NCBI GenBank assembly: GCA_040904825.1
Contig: JBBDSU010000010.1
Span: forward strand, 1 to 57,173
Length of the DNA: 57,173 nucleotides
Source: JBBDSU01 sp040904825
GTDB taxonomy: Bacteria > Actinomycetota > Nitriliruptoria > Nitriliruptorales > Nitriliruptoraceae
Direction of reading: 5' to 3'
The notes beneath the pieces are model-generated. The model was not told the origin of the DNA and did not search any database. It was given only the letters and a program-made list of their open reading frames with translations. Both the position numbers and the translations under genes were made by a program. This document shows positions 1 to 8,720 of the stretch, piece after piece. Positions within the stretch are counted from its first letter, which is position 1. Each line of letters starts with the position of its first letter.

Positions 1-322
1 CGTCCGACCAGCATCGCTGAACGAGACATCGGCAGCGAACGGAACCTGTCGATAATGCCTTTGCTCATGTCTTCGGCAATACCCGCGCCGGTGAATGTCG
101 CGCCGAACACCACCGTCTGAGCAAAGATCCCACCGATCAGGAACTCGCGATAGTTGACGCCGTCTGGCGGGGTGATGGCTCCGCCGAACACGTACGCGAA
201 CAGCAGCACGAACATGATCGGCGACATCAGGACCCAGATCAGCACTTCTGGGACACGCTTGATCTTGATCACGTTGCGTTTGGCGATGACGTGACCGTCA
301 ATGATTGCCGCAACAAGCTGAT

Positions 323-326
<4 letters not shown>
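1..326 (-). CDS. ABC-2 type transporter permease, N-terminal part (runs off window)
   Basis: The first ~108 residues of an integral-membrane subunit of an ABC-2 (drug/lipid/polysaccharide) exporter. A hydrophobic segment (VLMSPIMFVLLFAYVFGG) follows a short cytoplasmic N-terminus, and the stretch GIIDRFRSLPMSRSAMLVG is the typical ABC-2 coupling-helix region. Its ATG overlaps the stop codon of the ATPase gene (ATGA at 323-326), so the two are translationally coupled and should form one exporter. The substrate cannot be told from sequence; DrrB-like daunorubicin-type exporters are the nearest named family. The 3' end lies outside the window. Confidence 0.85.
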
Positions 327-1254
<928 letters not shown>

Positions 1255-1354
1255 NNNNNNNNNNNNNNNNNNNNNNNNNNNNNNNNNNNNNNNNNNNNNN
1301 NNNNNNNNNNNNNNNNNNNNNNNNNNNNNNNNNNNNNNNNNNNNNNNNNNNNNN
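1255..1354. other. Assembly gap (100 N)
   Basis: Exactly 100 Ns. The flanks are not duplicated, unlike the gaps at 10010 and 19144, so real sequence is probably missing, including the start of the ABC ATPase gene. In the following 364 bases (1355-1718) I see no convincing gene; they should hold the promoters of the divergent ABC and MlrC-like genes. Confidence 0.97.
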
Positions 1355-1718
1355 CCGTCACGGCCTGTCGCGTCACCCGGGGACGCCGATGGTCGCACGG
1401 CCAATGTTGTGGCGGTCAGCGGAACACCGCACGCAGCGACTGAGCGATTTGGCGAATATTGCAGCGGTGGGCAGCGGCCATTGAGTGGTGTCGTCTGCCA
1501 TGGGCGTGTGCCAGCCGGGCATCCTTGCCGATTGGGCAGCATTTGTCCAGCAGTCCGCGGCCGCGTCCATCCCGTCGAGGCTGTGGTGGCAGCGATCACG
1601 CAGCGTGCTCCGCTAGCGCGTTCTGCCAGCGTGTTGGAAACCGTGGCGTCTGGCGGCGCTAGGGTGCCGTCGATCGTGCCGTTCGCATTGCCCAACACCT
1701 GTACAACAAGGGAGAAGC

Positions 1719-3203
1719 ATGTCTGCTGAGCGACGCAAGCGAGTCCTCATCGCGTACTTGTGGCAAGAATCCAACGCGTTCGCGCCCGGCGACACCGACT
1801 TCGATGATCCGGCACTTGCCGAGATCACCTTCGGTGATGCCATCCTTGATCGCGCCCGCGGATCGGACCGGACGATTGACGGCATGTTGGATGTCGCCGA
1901 AGAGGCTGACCTTGAGCTGATTCCGGTTGTCGAGGCCAAAGGTGGGGCGAGTCCGCCGGTCACCGACGCGTCGTTTGATCGCTATGCGACGGTGATCTGC
2001 GATGCAGTGGCGGCCACGCCAGAACTCGATGGGATCCTCCTGGGTCTTCATGGAGCGATGTCGACGCCGACTCACGGCGATGCCGAAGGTGAATTGCTCC
2101 GGCGCGTCCGCGCGATTGTCGGCCCCGACATGCCGATCGCGGTGGCAAGCGACCTCCATGCGCATGTGACCTCGGCGACGACGGACAATGCTGACATCGT
2201 CGTCGGCTACCACACGCACCCGCATATCGACCAGGTGCGGACTGGCCGCCGTGCGACAGAGCTGCTGGTTGAAGCCATGGAAGGGCGGAGCCGACCGACG
2301 ATCTCGATGCGCAAGATCCGCATGATCACTTCAGCGCAAACGCAGGTGACCGATCAGCCGCCACACAAGATCTTGGCGGACATGGTTGACGAGGCCGAAG
2401 CGCGTGATGAGGTCTTATCGGCGAACTTGTTTTGTTCACAACCGTGGCTCGACGTGCCCGACCATGGGTGGACGGCCGTCATCGTCACCGACGCGGCACC
2501 TGACGTCGGACAGGCTCTTGCTGACGACATCGGACGTGCTGCGTGGGACTTGCGTGAAGCCTTCCGAGTCGAGGCGATGGACGTCGATGACGCCATTGAC
2601 CTGGCCGTCAATGGAGAAGGCACCTACGTCTTCGGTGATGGCGCGGACTCCACGACTGCGGGCGGTGCAGGGGACGGCAATCTGCTCCTGGCCGCCCTGT
2701 TGCGTCGGGATATCGACGTGCCAGCGTTGATGATCATCACGGATCCTGACGCGGCTGCCACAGCGATCGATGCTGGCGTCGGAGCCACGGTCGAGGTCGA
2801 GGTGGGAGGCGCACTAACCCCGCGGTTCTTCTCGCCAGTGCGATTCGATGGCACGGTGCTCACGGTGTCGGAAGGTGAATACATCTCCGAGTCCGGAGGT
2901 CGGCAACGACGCCAGATGGGCCCAACGGCCGTCGTCGTACGAGGTGGGGTGACCCTTGTGATCACCACGGTCAGAGCACGTGGGATGGACCCGACGCCCT
3001 ACTTGAGCGTCGGCTTGGATCCGGCTGACTTCCGGATCGTGCAGTCGAAATCTGCGGGCGCCTATCGCGGGTTCTTCTCCAAGTATGGAAAGTGCATCGA
3101 CCTCGACGTTGTTGGACCCGCGGCATGCACCCTTGAGCGTTTGCCGTACGAGCACGTCGATCGACCACTGTGGCCGCTCGATGATGTCGACACGCCCTGG
3201 TGA
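1719..3203 (+). CDS. M81 family metallopeptidase (MlrC-like)
   Basis: A 494-residue member of the MlrC/DUF1485 family, named for the enzyme acting on linear microcystin peptides; most members have unknown peptide or amide substrates. Seen: an N-terminal WQESNAFAP (residues 15-23, in place of the family's HETNxF), LLGLHGAMST, a probable zinc-binding DLHAHVT, the HTHPHID region, and a C-terminal domain with QSKSAGAYRGFF. Length is normal for the family. The start is supported by GGGAGAAG about 5 nt upstream. The His-to-Gln change in the first motif is unusual but lies outside the DLHAH and HPHID putative metal sites. It is followed by a gap, so operon membership is unclear. Confidence 0.82.
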   Translation: MSAERRKRVLIAYLWQESNAFAPGDTDFDDPALAEITFGDAILDRARGSDRTIDGMLDVAEEADLELIPVVEAKGGASPPVTDASFDRYATVICDAVAATPELDGILLGLHGAMSTPTHGDAEGELLRRVRAIVGPDMPIAVASDLHAHVTSATTDNADIVVGYHTHPHIDQVRTGRRATELLVEAMEGRSRPTISMRKIRMITSAQTQVTDQPPHKILADMVDEAEARDEVLSANLFCSQPWLDVPDHGWTAVIVTDAAPDVGQALADDIGRAAWDLREAFRVEAMDVDDAIDLAVNGEGTYVFGDGADSTTAGGAGDGNLLLAALLRRDIDVPALMIITDPDAAATAIDAGVGATVEVEVGGALTPRFFSPVRFDGTVLTVSEGEYISESGGRQRRQMGPTAVVVRGGVTLVITTVRARGMDPTPYLSVGLDPADFRIVQSKSAGAYRGFFSKYGKCIDLDVVGPAACTLERLPYEHVDRPLWPLDDVDTPW

Positions 3204-3278
3204 GATGTGGTGACCACCGCCAATGCGCAAGCCGGTCGATGAGGCGCGTTGAGAACCTGTGCCGACAAGCCAGACCGA

Positions 3279-3378
3279 NNNNNNNNNNNNNNNNNNNNNN
3301 NNNNNNNNNNNNNNNNNNNNNNNNNNNNNNNNNNNNNNNNNNNNNNNNNNNNNNNNNNNNNNNNNNNNNNNNNNNNNN
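3279..3378. other. Assembly gap (100 N)
   Basis: Exactly 100 Ns between the MlrC-like gene and ppdK. The flanking bases are not duplicated, so the true gap size is unknown. The remaining intergenic sequence (3204-3278 and 3379-3522) shows no gene that I can support. Confidence 0.97.
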
Positions 3379-3522
3379 CCGATATGCCCTACGAGGGTGA
3401 CCGCGAGTAGCGTAGGTTTTGGCCGGTCGCCTTTGGATTGCTCGTTGGATTGCGACGGGCCACCTTGCGTCTTGAGCTAACCGCTCGTTCGATCGCGCTC
3501 GTGCGCCTACCAGGAGTCATCG

Positions 3523-6159
3523 ATGGTGAATTCGTCGTCCACCCGGTGGGTTGTGCCATTCGAAGATGGCACGGCGGAGGATCGCTGGCTGCTGGGGGGT
3601 AAAGGCGCAAATCTCGCCGAAATGACCCGCATCGGCTTGCCCGTTCCACCCGGTTTTGTTGTCACGACCGATGCCTGCCGCCACTATCTGGAGCATGGCG
3701 CGGTCCCCGGTGACTTGTTTGCCCAGGTGCAGGCACATTTGACGGACCTCGAAGCGCGGCTCGGTCGCCGGCTTGGTGATCCGGATCACCCGCTGTTGCT
3801 GTCGGTGCGTTCCGGGGCGGCGTTTTCCATGCCAGGGATGATGGACACCGTGTTGAACCTGGGGGCGACGCCAGCAACCGTGCCGGGCCTCGCCAAATTC
3901 GGTGGGGAACGTTTCGCCTGGGACGCAGTGCGCCGCTTCCTTGAGATGTTCGGACGGGTTGTGCTGGGCGTTGACGAACACGCCTTTGCAACCGATCTCG
4001 ATGCGATGATTGCCGATGCTGGTGTAACCGACGAGCGCGGACTCAGCGCCGATCAGGTTGCTGCGGTCGCTGCTGCGCATCGCGCCTCCATCATCGATGC
4101 CGGCCACGATCTTCCCGACGACCCGGCACAGCAGCTTCAGTTGGCTGTCGAGGCGGTGTTCCGCTCCTGGAACGGTGACCGAGCACGCGCCTATCGCCGG
4201 GTAGAAGGCATTGCCGATGACCTCGGCACGGCGGTCAGCATCCAGGCGATGGTGTTTGGAAATCTCGGTGATTCCTCGGCGACCGGCGTGGCATTCACGC
4301 GCAACCCCGCAACTGGCGAGCCGGTCGCCTACGGAGATTTCCTCGTCGGCGCTCAAGGGGAAGACGTCGTCGCGGGCACGCGAACCGTGCAGCCACTGGC
4401 TGAGTTGGCGGAGGCGTTTTTCGCGCCACACAGTCTGTTGCTGGAGCACCTCGGAACCCTTGAGCATCACTACCGTGATCTGTGCGACGTCGAGTTCACC
4501 ATTGAGGACGGCACGCTGTGGATGTTGCAGACGCGCGTGGGAAAACGTTCGGCTGCAGCTGCGGTGCGCATGGCGGTCGACATGGTCGACGAAGGCCTGA
4601 TCGAAATCGACGAAGCGTTGCGACGCGTGAGCCCCACCCAGCTTGAACAGTTGCTCCATCCGCGCTTCGCGACCGACGTCGGCCAAGCCCTGACAACGGG
4701 GCTTGCTGCCTCACCTGGCGCCGCGGTCGGTGCGATCTGCCTCACGTCCAAGGATGCCAAACTGCGTGCCGACGCCGGCGAGAAGGTCATCCTGGTGCGT
4801 AATGAGACCTCACCAGAAGACCTTGAAGGCATGATGGCCGCAGAGGGTCTGTTGACCGCGCGAGGTGGCCTGGTCAGTCATGCTGCTGTGGTCGCCCGTG
4901 GGTTCGGCAAGCCGGCGGTGTGTGGCGCATCTGCGCTCAAGATCGATGTTGCCGCACAGACGGTCACCATTGGCGACACGGTGCTGCGGGATGGTGATGT
5001 CATCTCGATCGATGGTTCCAGCGGGATGGTCGTCGTGGGCGAAGTTGACCTCGAAGCTCCCGACGATGACCCGCGCCTTGAGCGCCTGCTGGAGTGGGCC
5101 GACAGTCGGCGCACACTGTCCATCTACGCCAACGCCGATACCGCTGCCGACGCCCAGCGCGCCCTTGATGCGGGCGCGCAAGGCATCGGACTGTGCCGGA
5201 CCGAGCATCAGTTCCTCGGCGACCGCCTGCCGCTGATCCAGCGAGTCATCTTGGCTGGCACTGACGAGCAGGAAGCCGAAGCGCTGGTTGTCCTTGAGCG
5301 CCAGCAGACAGCCGACTTTGAGGCGTTGTTGGCCGTGATGGATGGCAAGACGACGGTGATTCGATTGCTCGATCCGCCGTTGCACGAGTTCCTGCCGGAT
5401 GTCGAAGCGTTGCTGGTGGCCGAAGCGACCTCGCCGCTTTCAGAGAGTGACGCCGCGCTGCTGGCGGCGGCCAAAGATCTGCGTGAGCACGACCCGATGC
5501 TCGGCACCCGAGGTATCAGACTGGGTGTGCTGCGGCCAGAGCTCTACCGCAGTCAGGTTCGAGCCATCTTGACAGCGTCTGCTGCGCGGATCGCTGCCGG
5601 CGGTGACCCGCGACCTGAGATCATGCTGCCGCTTGTCGCCACCGCCGAGGAGCTCGCCTGGGGTGTGGCGCTCATCCATGACACCGCTGAGGCGCTGGTG
5701 GCCGACAGCGGGAGCCAGGTTGCCTACACCGTTGCCACCATGATTGAGACACCGAGTGCGGCGCTGCGCGCTGGACAGCTCGCGCCTCACGTCGACGCGT
5801 TCTCTTTCGGCACAAATGATCTGACGCAGTTGACGTTCGGCCTGTCACGCGACGACGTCGAAGCGACCTACATCCCGCGTGCGCTGGAATTGGGATTGTT
5901 GCCAGTCGAGCCGTTCCGGAGTCTGGATCCGGATGGGGTCGGTCGTCTGGTCGAGATTGCGGTGAACGAAGGCCGGGATGCCAAGCCCGATCTCGTCACC
6001 GGCATCTGCGGCGAACACGGCGGTGATCCCGCGTCGATCGCGCTTGCGCACCGCTGGGGGATGACGCACGTGTCATGCTCGGCGTCGCGCATCAAAGTTG
6101 CCCGGTTGGCTGCCGCTCACGCCGCGCTCGATGTTGCAGGTCCATCATCGTCAGCATGA
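3523..6159 (+). CDS. ppdK: Pyruvate, phosphate dikinase
   Basis: Interconverts pyruvate + ATP + Pi and phosphoenolpyruvate + AMP + PPi in the cytosol, linking glycolysis and gluconeogenesis. At 878 residues it has full family length. The N-terminal nucleotide-binding part begins with GGKGANLAEM. The phosphorylated histidine is H453 in GGLVSHAAVVARGFGKP, and the catalytic cysteine is C829 in TGICGEHGGDP; both lie within two positions of the Clostridium symbiosum enzyme. The PEP-binding barrel has GLCRTEHQF and FGTNDLTQLTFG. The start ATG follows AGGAG at about 8 nt. The residue two before the His is Val where Thr is usual in regulated PPDKs, so control by a PDRP kinase-type regulator is uncertain. 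Confidence 0.96.
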   Translation: MVNSSSTRWVVPFEDGTAEDRWLLGGKGANLAEMTRIGLPVPPGFVVTTDACRHYLEHGAVPGDLFAQVQAHLTDLEARLGRRLGDPDHPLLLSVRSGAAFSMPGMMDTVLNLGATPATVPGLAKFGGERFAWDAVRRFLEMFGRVVLGVDEHAFATDLDAMIADAGVTDERGLSADQVAAVAAAHRASIIDAGHDLPDDPAQQLQLAVEAVFRSWNGDRARAYRRVEGIADDLGTAVSIQAMVFGNLGDSSATGVAFTRNPATGEPVAYGDFLVGAQGEDVVAGTRTVQPLAELAEAFFAPHSLLLEHLGTLEHHYRDLCDVEFTIEDGTLWMLQTRVGKRSAAAAVRMAVDMVDEGLIEIDEALRRVSPTQLEQLLHPRFATDVGQALTTGLAASPGAAVGAICLTSKDAKLRADAGEKVILVRNETSPEDLEGMMAAEGLLTARGGLVSHAAVVARGFGKPAVCGASALKIDVAAQTVTIGDTVLRDGDVISIDGSSGMVVVGEVDLEAPDDDPRLERLLEWADSRRTLSIYANADTAADAQRALDAGAQGIGLCRTEHQFLGDRLPLIQRVILAGTDEQEAEALVVLERQQTADFEALLAVMDGKTTVIRLLDPPLHEFLPDVEALLVAEATSPLSESDAALLAAAKDLREHDPMLGTRGIRLGVLRPELYRSQVRAILTASAARIAAGGDPRPEIMLPLVATAEELAWGVALIHDTAEALVADSGSQVAYTVATMIETPSAALRAGQLAPHVDAFSFGTNDLTQLTFGLSRDDVEATYIPRALELGLLPVEPFRSLDPDGVGRLVEIAVNEGRDAKPDLVTGICGEHGGDPASIALAHRWGMTHVSCSASRIKVARLAAAHAALDVAGPSSSA

Positions 6160-6170
6160 CCTTGCGCTTG

Positions 6171-6221
6171 CGGCCACACGTCAACGGCCACACGCCAACG
6201 ACCACGCTGCGGTGCCGCAGC
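6171..6221 (+). repeat. Imperfect 14-bp tandem repeat and small GC hairpin after ppdK
   Basis: CGGCCACACG(T/C)CAA occurs twice head to tail (6171-6184, 6185-6198, one mismatch). It is followed by the inverted repeat GCTGCGG-TG-CCGCAGC (6206-6221). The hairpin could attenuate ppdK transcription, but it lacks a T-tract and its function is unproven. Confidence 0.35.
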
Positions 6222-6286
6222 GGAATGTTCGGACGTGAAGATGGCGAGCTAGAAGAGACGACGACGTTGAACCGATCGGAGCAACG

Positions 6287-7321
6287 ATGACAAACGGAGT
6301 GGTGCGCACGGTGTTGGGGGATGTCGAACCGACAGCGCTTGGACAAACCCTCATCCACGAGCACCTGATCCTGTCACTGCTGTGCTATTGGACACCAGGC
6401 GACGACGTGGCGGTCGCCTCCGCTCGCCTCGACCAAGACAACCTCGCCACGGTCCGACGCAACCCGTTTGCGGTCCGCAGGAACCTCGTCATTGACGAGA
6501 TCGATGTGGCCATCGACGAAGTATCTCGATTCCGAGTCGCCGGCGGCGGCGCATTGCTTGAAGTCACCTCCACCAACGTTGGACGCGATGTGGTCGCACT
6601 GCGGCTGATCTCGGAAGCCACAGGAGTCCACGTCGTGGCCAGCACCGGTTACTACATCGGCTTGTCGCATCCTCGAGGGTTCGAAGAACGCACCATCGAG
6701 TCATTGACTGACGAAATGGTCACTGATCTGACTGAAGGGGTGGATGGCACGGGTATCTGTGCCGGGGTGATCGGCGAAATAGGGGTTGGCAGCTGTCCGA
6801 TGACGGATGGTGAACGCAAGATGCTGCAGGCGGCGGCCGCCGCTCAGGCGCAGGTTGGCGCCGGGATGATTGTCCACCCTGCTCCAGGCGTCGACTCGGT
6901 GTTCGAGATCACCGAGGTGCTCACTGCCGCTGGGGCGCTCATGGACAAGGTCGTCATCAGCCATCTTGATGAGCGGTTCATGCTCGACGGTGAGCCGTTT
7001 GACCGTCTCGCTGCCACAGGGGTGATCTTCGGCTTCGATACGTTCGGACGAGAGCTGTACTACGCCAGCCGCGGTCGTCAGCATCCCAGCGATGACGCCC
7101 GCATCGAGCGCATTCGTTCGCTGGTCGACAAGGGATGGGCTGACCGCATCGGATTGGCGCAAGACGTGTGTATACGGCACGAACTGCGGACCTACGGAGG
7201 CCAAGGCTACGACCACGTGCTCGACCACATCGTCCCGCGGATGATTGACGCCGGGATTGCCCAAGAGGCGATCACCACCATGTTGACCACGGTGCCGATG
7301 CGTGTGGCGACACTGGGATGA
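6287..7321 (+). CDS. Phosphotriesterase-family metal-dependent hydrolase
   Basis: An amidohydrolase-superfamily TIM barrel of the phosphotriesterase-homology group (344 residues). Seen: the N-terminal metal motif IHEH (H24, H26), a bridging acidic residue in GVIGEIG (many members have Glu here instead of carboxylated Lys), VISHLDE carrying a metal His, and a terminal Asp in GLAQDVC. Natural members hydrolyse lactones, phosphoesters or N-acyl amides, so the substrate is open. Its stop overlaps the start of the FAD oxidoreductase gene (ATGA at 7318-7321), which implies co-translation and possibly one catabolic route, for example hydrolysis followed by amine oxidation (inference). Confidence 0.85.
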   Translation: MTNGVVRTVLGDVEPTALGQTLIHEHLILSLLCYWTPGDDVAVASARLDQDNLATVRRNPFAVRRNLVIDEIDVAIDEVSRFRVAGGGALLEVTSTNVGRDVVALRLISEATGVHVVASTGYYIGLSHPRGFEERTIESLTDEMVTDLTEGVDGTGICAGVIGEIGVGSCPMTDGERKMLQAAAAAQAQVGAGMIVHPAPGVDSVFEITEVLTAAGALMDKVVISHLDERFMLDGEPFDRLAATGVIFGFDTFGRELYYASRGRQHPSDDARIERIRSLVDKGWADRIGLAQDVCIRHELRTYGGQGYDHVLDHIVPRMIDAGIAQEAITTMLTTVPMRVATLG

Positions 7322-8607
7322 CATCCGACGTGACACGACAGTCCCGCCACATTGCGGCATTACCGCGTCCCGGTCATGTCGTAGTCGTTGGTGCAGGTGT
7401 CGTCGGGATGTCTACCGCGTTGTTCCTGGCTCGAGCTGGCGTAGGTGTCACCGTCATCGAGCGCACCAGTGTGGCCGCAGGAGCATCGTGGGGTAACGCC
7501 GGATTCCTGACCCCGGCATTGACCACTCCACTGCCACAGCCGTCGATCCTTCGGACAGGCGTGCGAGCACTGGTCAGCCCCCGCTCGCCGTTGTATGTCC
7601 CTTTGCGTTTCGATGTGACGCTGTGGCGCTTCTTGCTGAGCTTTGCTCGCAACTGCACTGCTGCGCGATGGGACGCCTCAATGCAGGCCTACGCCCCGTT
7701 GGCCCAACGCAGTCTGGCCGCGTTCGATGCCCTCGGCGATGAGGATGTGGCTTCCGCCATCCGTCACGACGACGTCATCCTTGCAGCATGCGGCGACGTC
7801 GCAGCTCGCGACCATGTCGTTGATGAACTCGACACCGTCCGTCGCGCCGGCATCGACGTCGACTTTGAGGTGCTGGATCGAGCAGCGATCGACCGCATCG
7901 CACCTGAGGTCGGTGCGGCGATCTCTTCCGGAGTAGCGGTCCACGGCCAACGGTCCATCAACCCTCCTCATTTCATGGCGCAACTGGACAAGGCCGTCAG
8001 TGCGGCTGGGGTCGAGGTCCGAACCGGGTTCGGTGTGGAGGTGATCCGAGACGATCGTGAGATGGTGACGATCGGACTCGAAGACGGCGAAGAGGTACGT
8101 GCCGATCGAGTTGTCGTTGCCACCGGCGCGGAGCTGGGTCGGCTGGTACGTACCTTCGGGGTGCGCCGGATCGTCCAGGCCGGGCGTGGATATTCGTTCA
8201 GCGTCAAGGCGGCCGGTGCGCCCCAGATCCCGACGTGGTTCCCGTCCCACAAGATCGTTGCGACGCCACTGGGCGAAGGCCGTACCCGTATTGCTGGCAT
8301 GATGGAGTTTCGTCGCCACGGCTCGCCACTTGATCCGCGACGGATCGAGGCGATCACCGATGCCGCGCGTGTTGTCTTGCCCGCGCTGGACCTCGACGAT
8401 CGGCAGGACGAATGGGTGGGTTCGCGCCCGGTGACCACCGACGGGCGTCCGCTGATCGGCCCGACGTCGTCGCCAAGGGTGATCGCCGCAGGTGGGCACG
8501 GAATGTGGGGCGTCGTCCTTGGGCCGCTGACCGGGCAACTGGTGGCCAACATGCTGGTCGAAGGCACCGTTGACGCCGACCTCGAGGCCTTCGATCCGCT
8601 GCGATGA
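7318..8607 (+). CDS. FAD-dependent amino-acid oxidase/dehydrogenase (DadA-like)
   Basis: A 429-residue flavoprotein of the DAO family, closest in layout to D-amino-acid dehydrogenase DadA. The dinucleotide-binding GAGVVG (G25-G30) is followed by a glutamate ending the second strand (VTVIERTS). A second FAD contact (ADRVVVATGAELGRLV) and the C-terminal RPVTTDGRPLIGP and GHGMWGVVLGPLTGQL motifs are all present. It would oxidise an amino acid or secondary amine and pass electrons to quinone or oxygen. Translation is coupled to the upstream phosphotriesterase-family gene. The exact substrate is not predictable from sequence. Confidence 0.85.
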   Translation: MTSDVTRQSRHIAALPRPGHVVVVGAGVVGMSTALFLARAGVGVTVIERTSVAAGASWGNAGFLTPALTTPLPQPSILRTGVRALVSPRSPLYVPLRFDVTLWRFLLSFARNCTAARWDASMQAYAPLAQRSLAAFDALGDEDVASAIRHDDVILAACGDVAARDHVVDELDTVRRAGIDVDFEVLDRAAIDRIAPEVGAAISSGVAVHGQRSINPPHFMAQLDKAVSAAGVEVRTGFGVEVIRDDREMVTIGLEDGEEVRADRVVVATGAELGRLVRTFGVRRIVQAGRGYSFSVKAAGAPQIPTWFPSHKIVATPLGEGRTRIAGMMEFRRHGSPLDPRRIEAITDAARVVLPALDLDDRQDEWVGSRPVTTDGRPLIGPTSSPRVIAAGGHGMWGVVLGPLTGQLVANMLVEGTVDADLEAFDPLR

Positions 8608-8720
8608 AACGGTAACCCTGGGACGGCGAGCCAACGCGCCACGAACTCACCTCACGTCCAATCCGCAGCGATCCTCGATCCGAACGCCGTAGCGAAAAGC
8701 GCTGACATGAGGTGACTTAC

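Noticed and set aside
1355..1718. Possible small genes between the ABC ATPase and the MlrC-like gene
   Set aside because: Open frames on both strands have no recognisable motifs or good ribosome sites; most likely a divergent promoter region plus lost sequence.
3517..4686. Minus-strand frame of about 390 codons inside ppdK
   Set aside because: Fully antisense to the well-conserved ppdK; a typical high-GC shadow frame.
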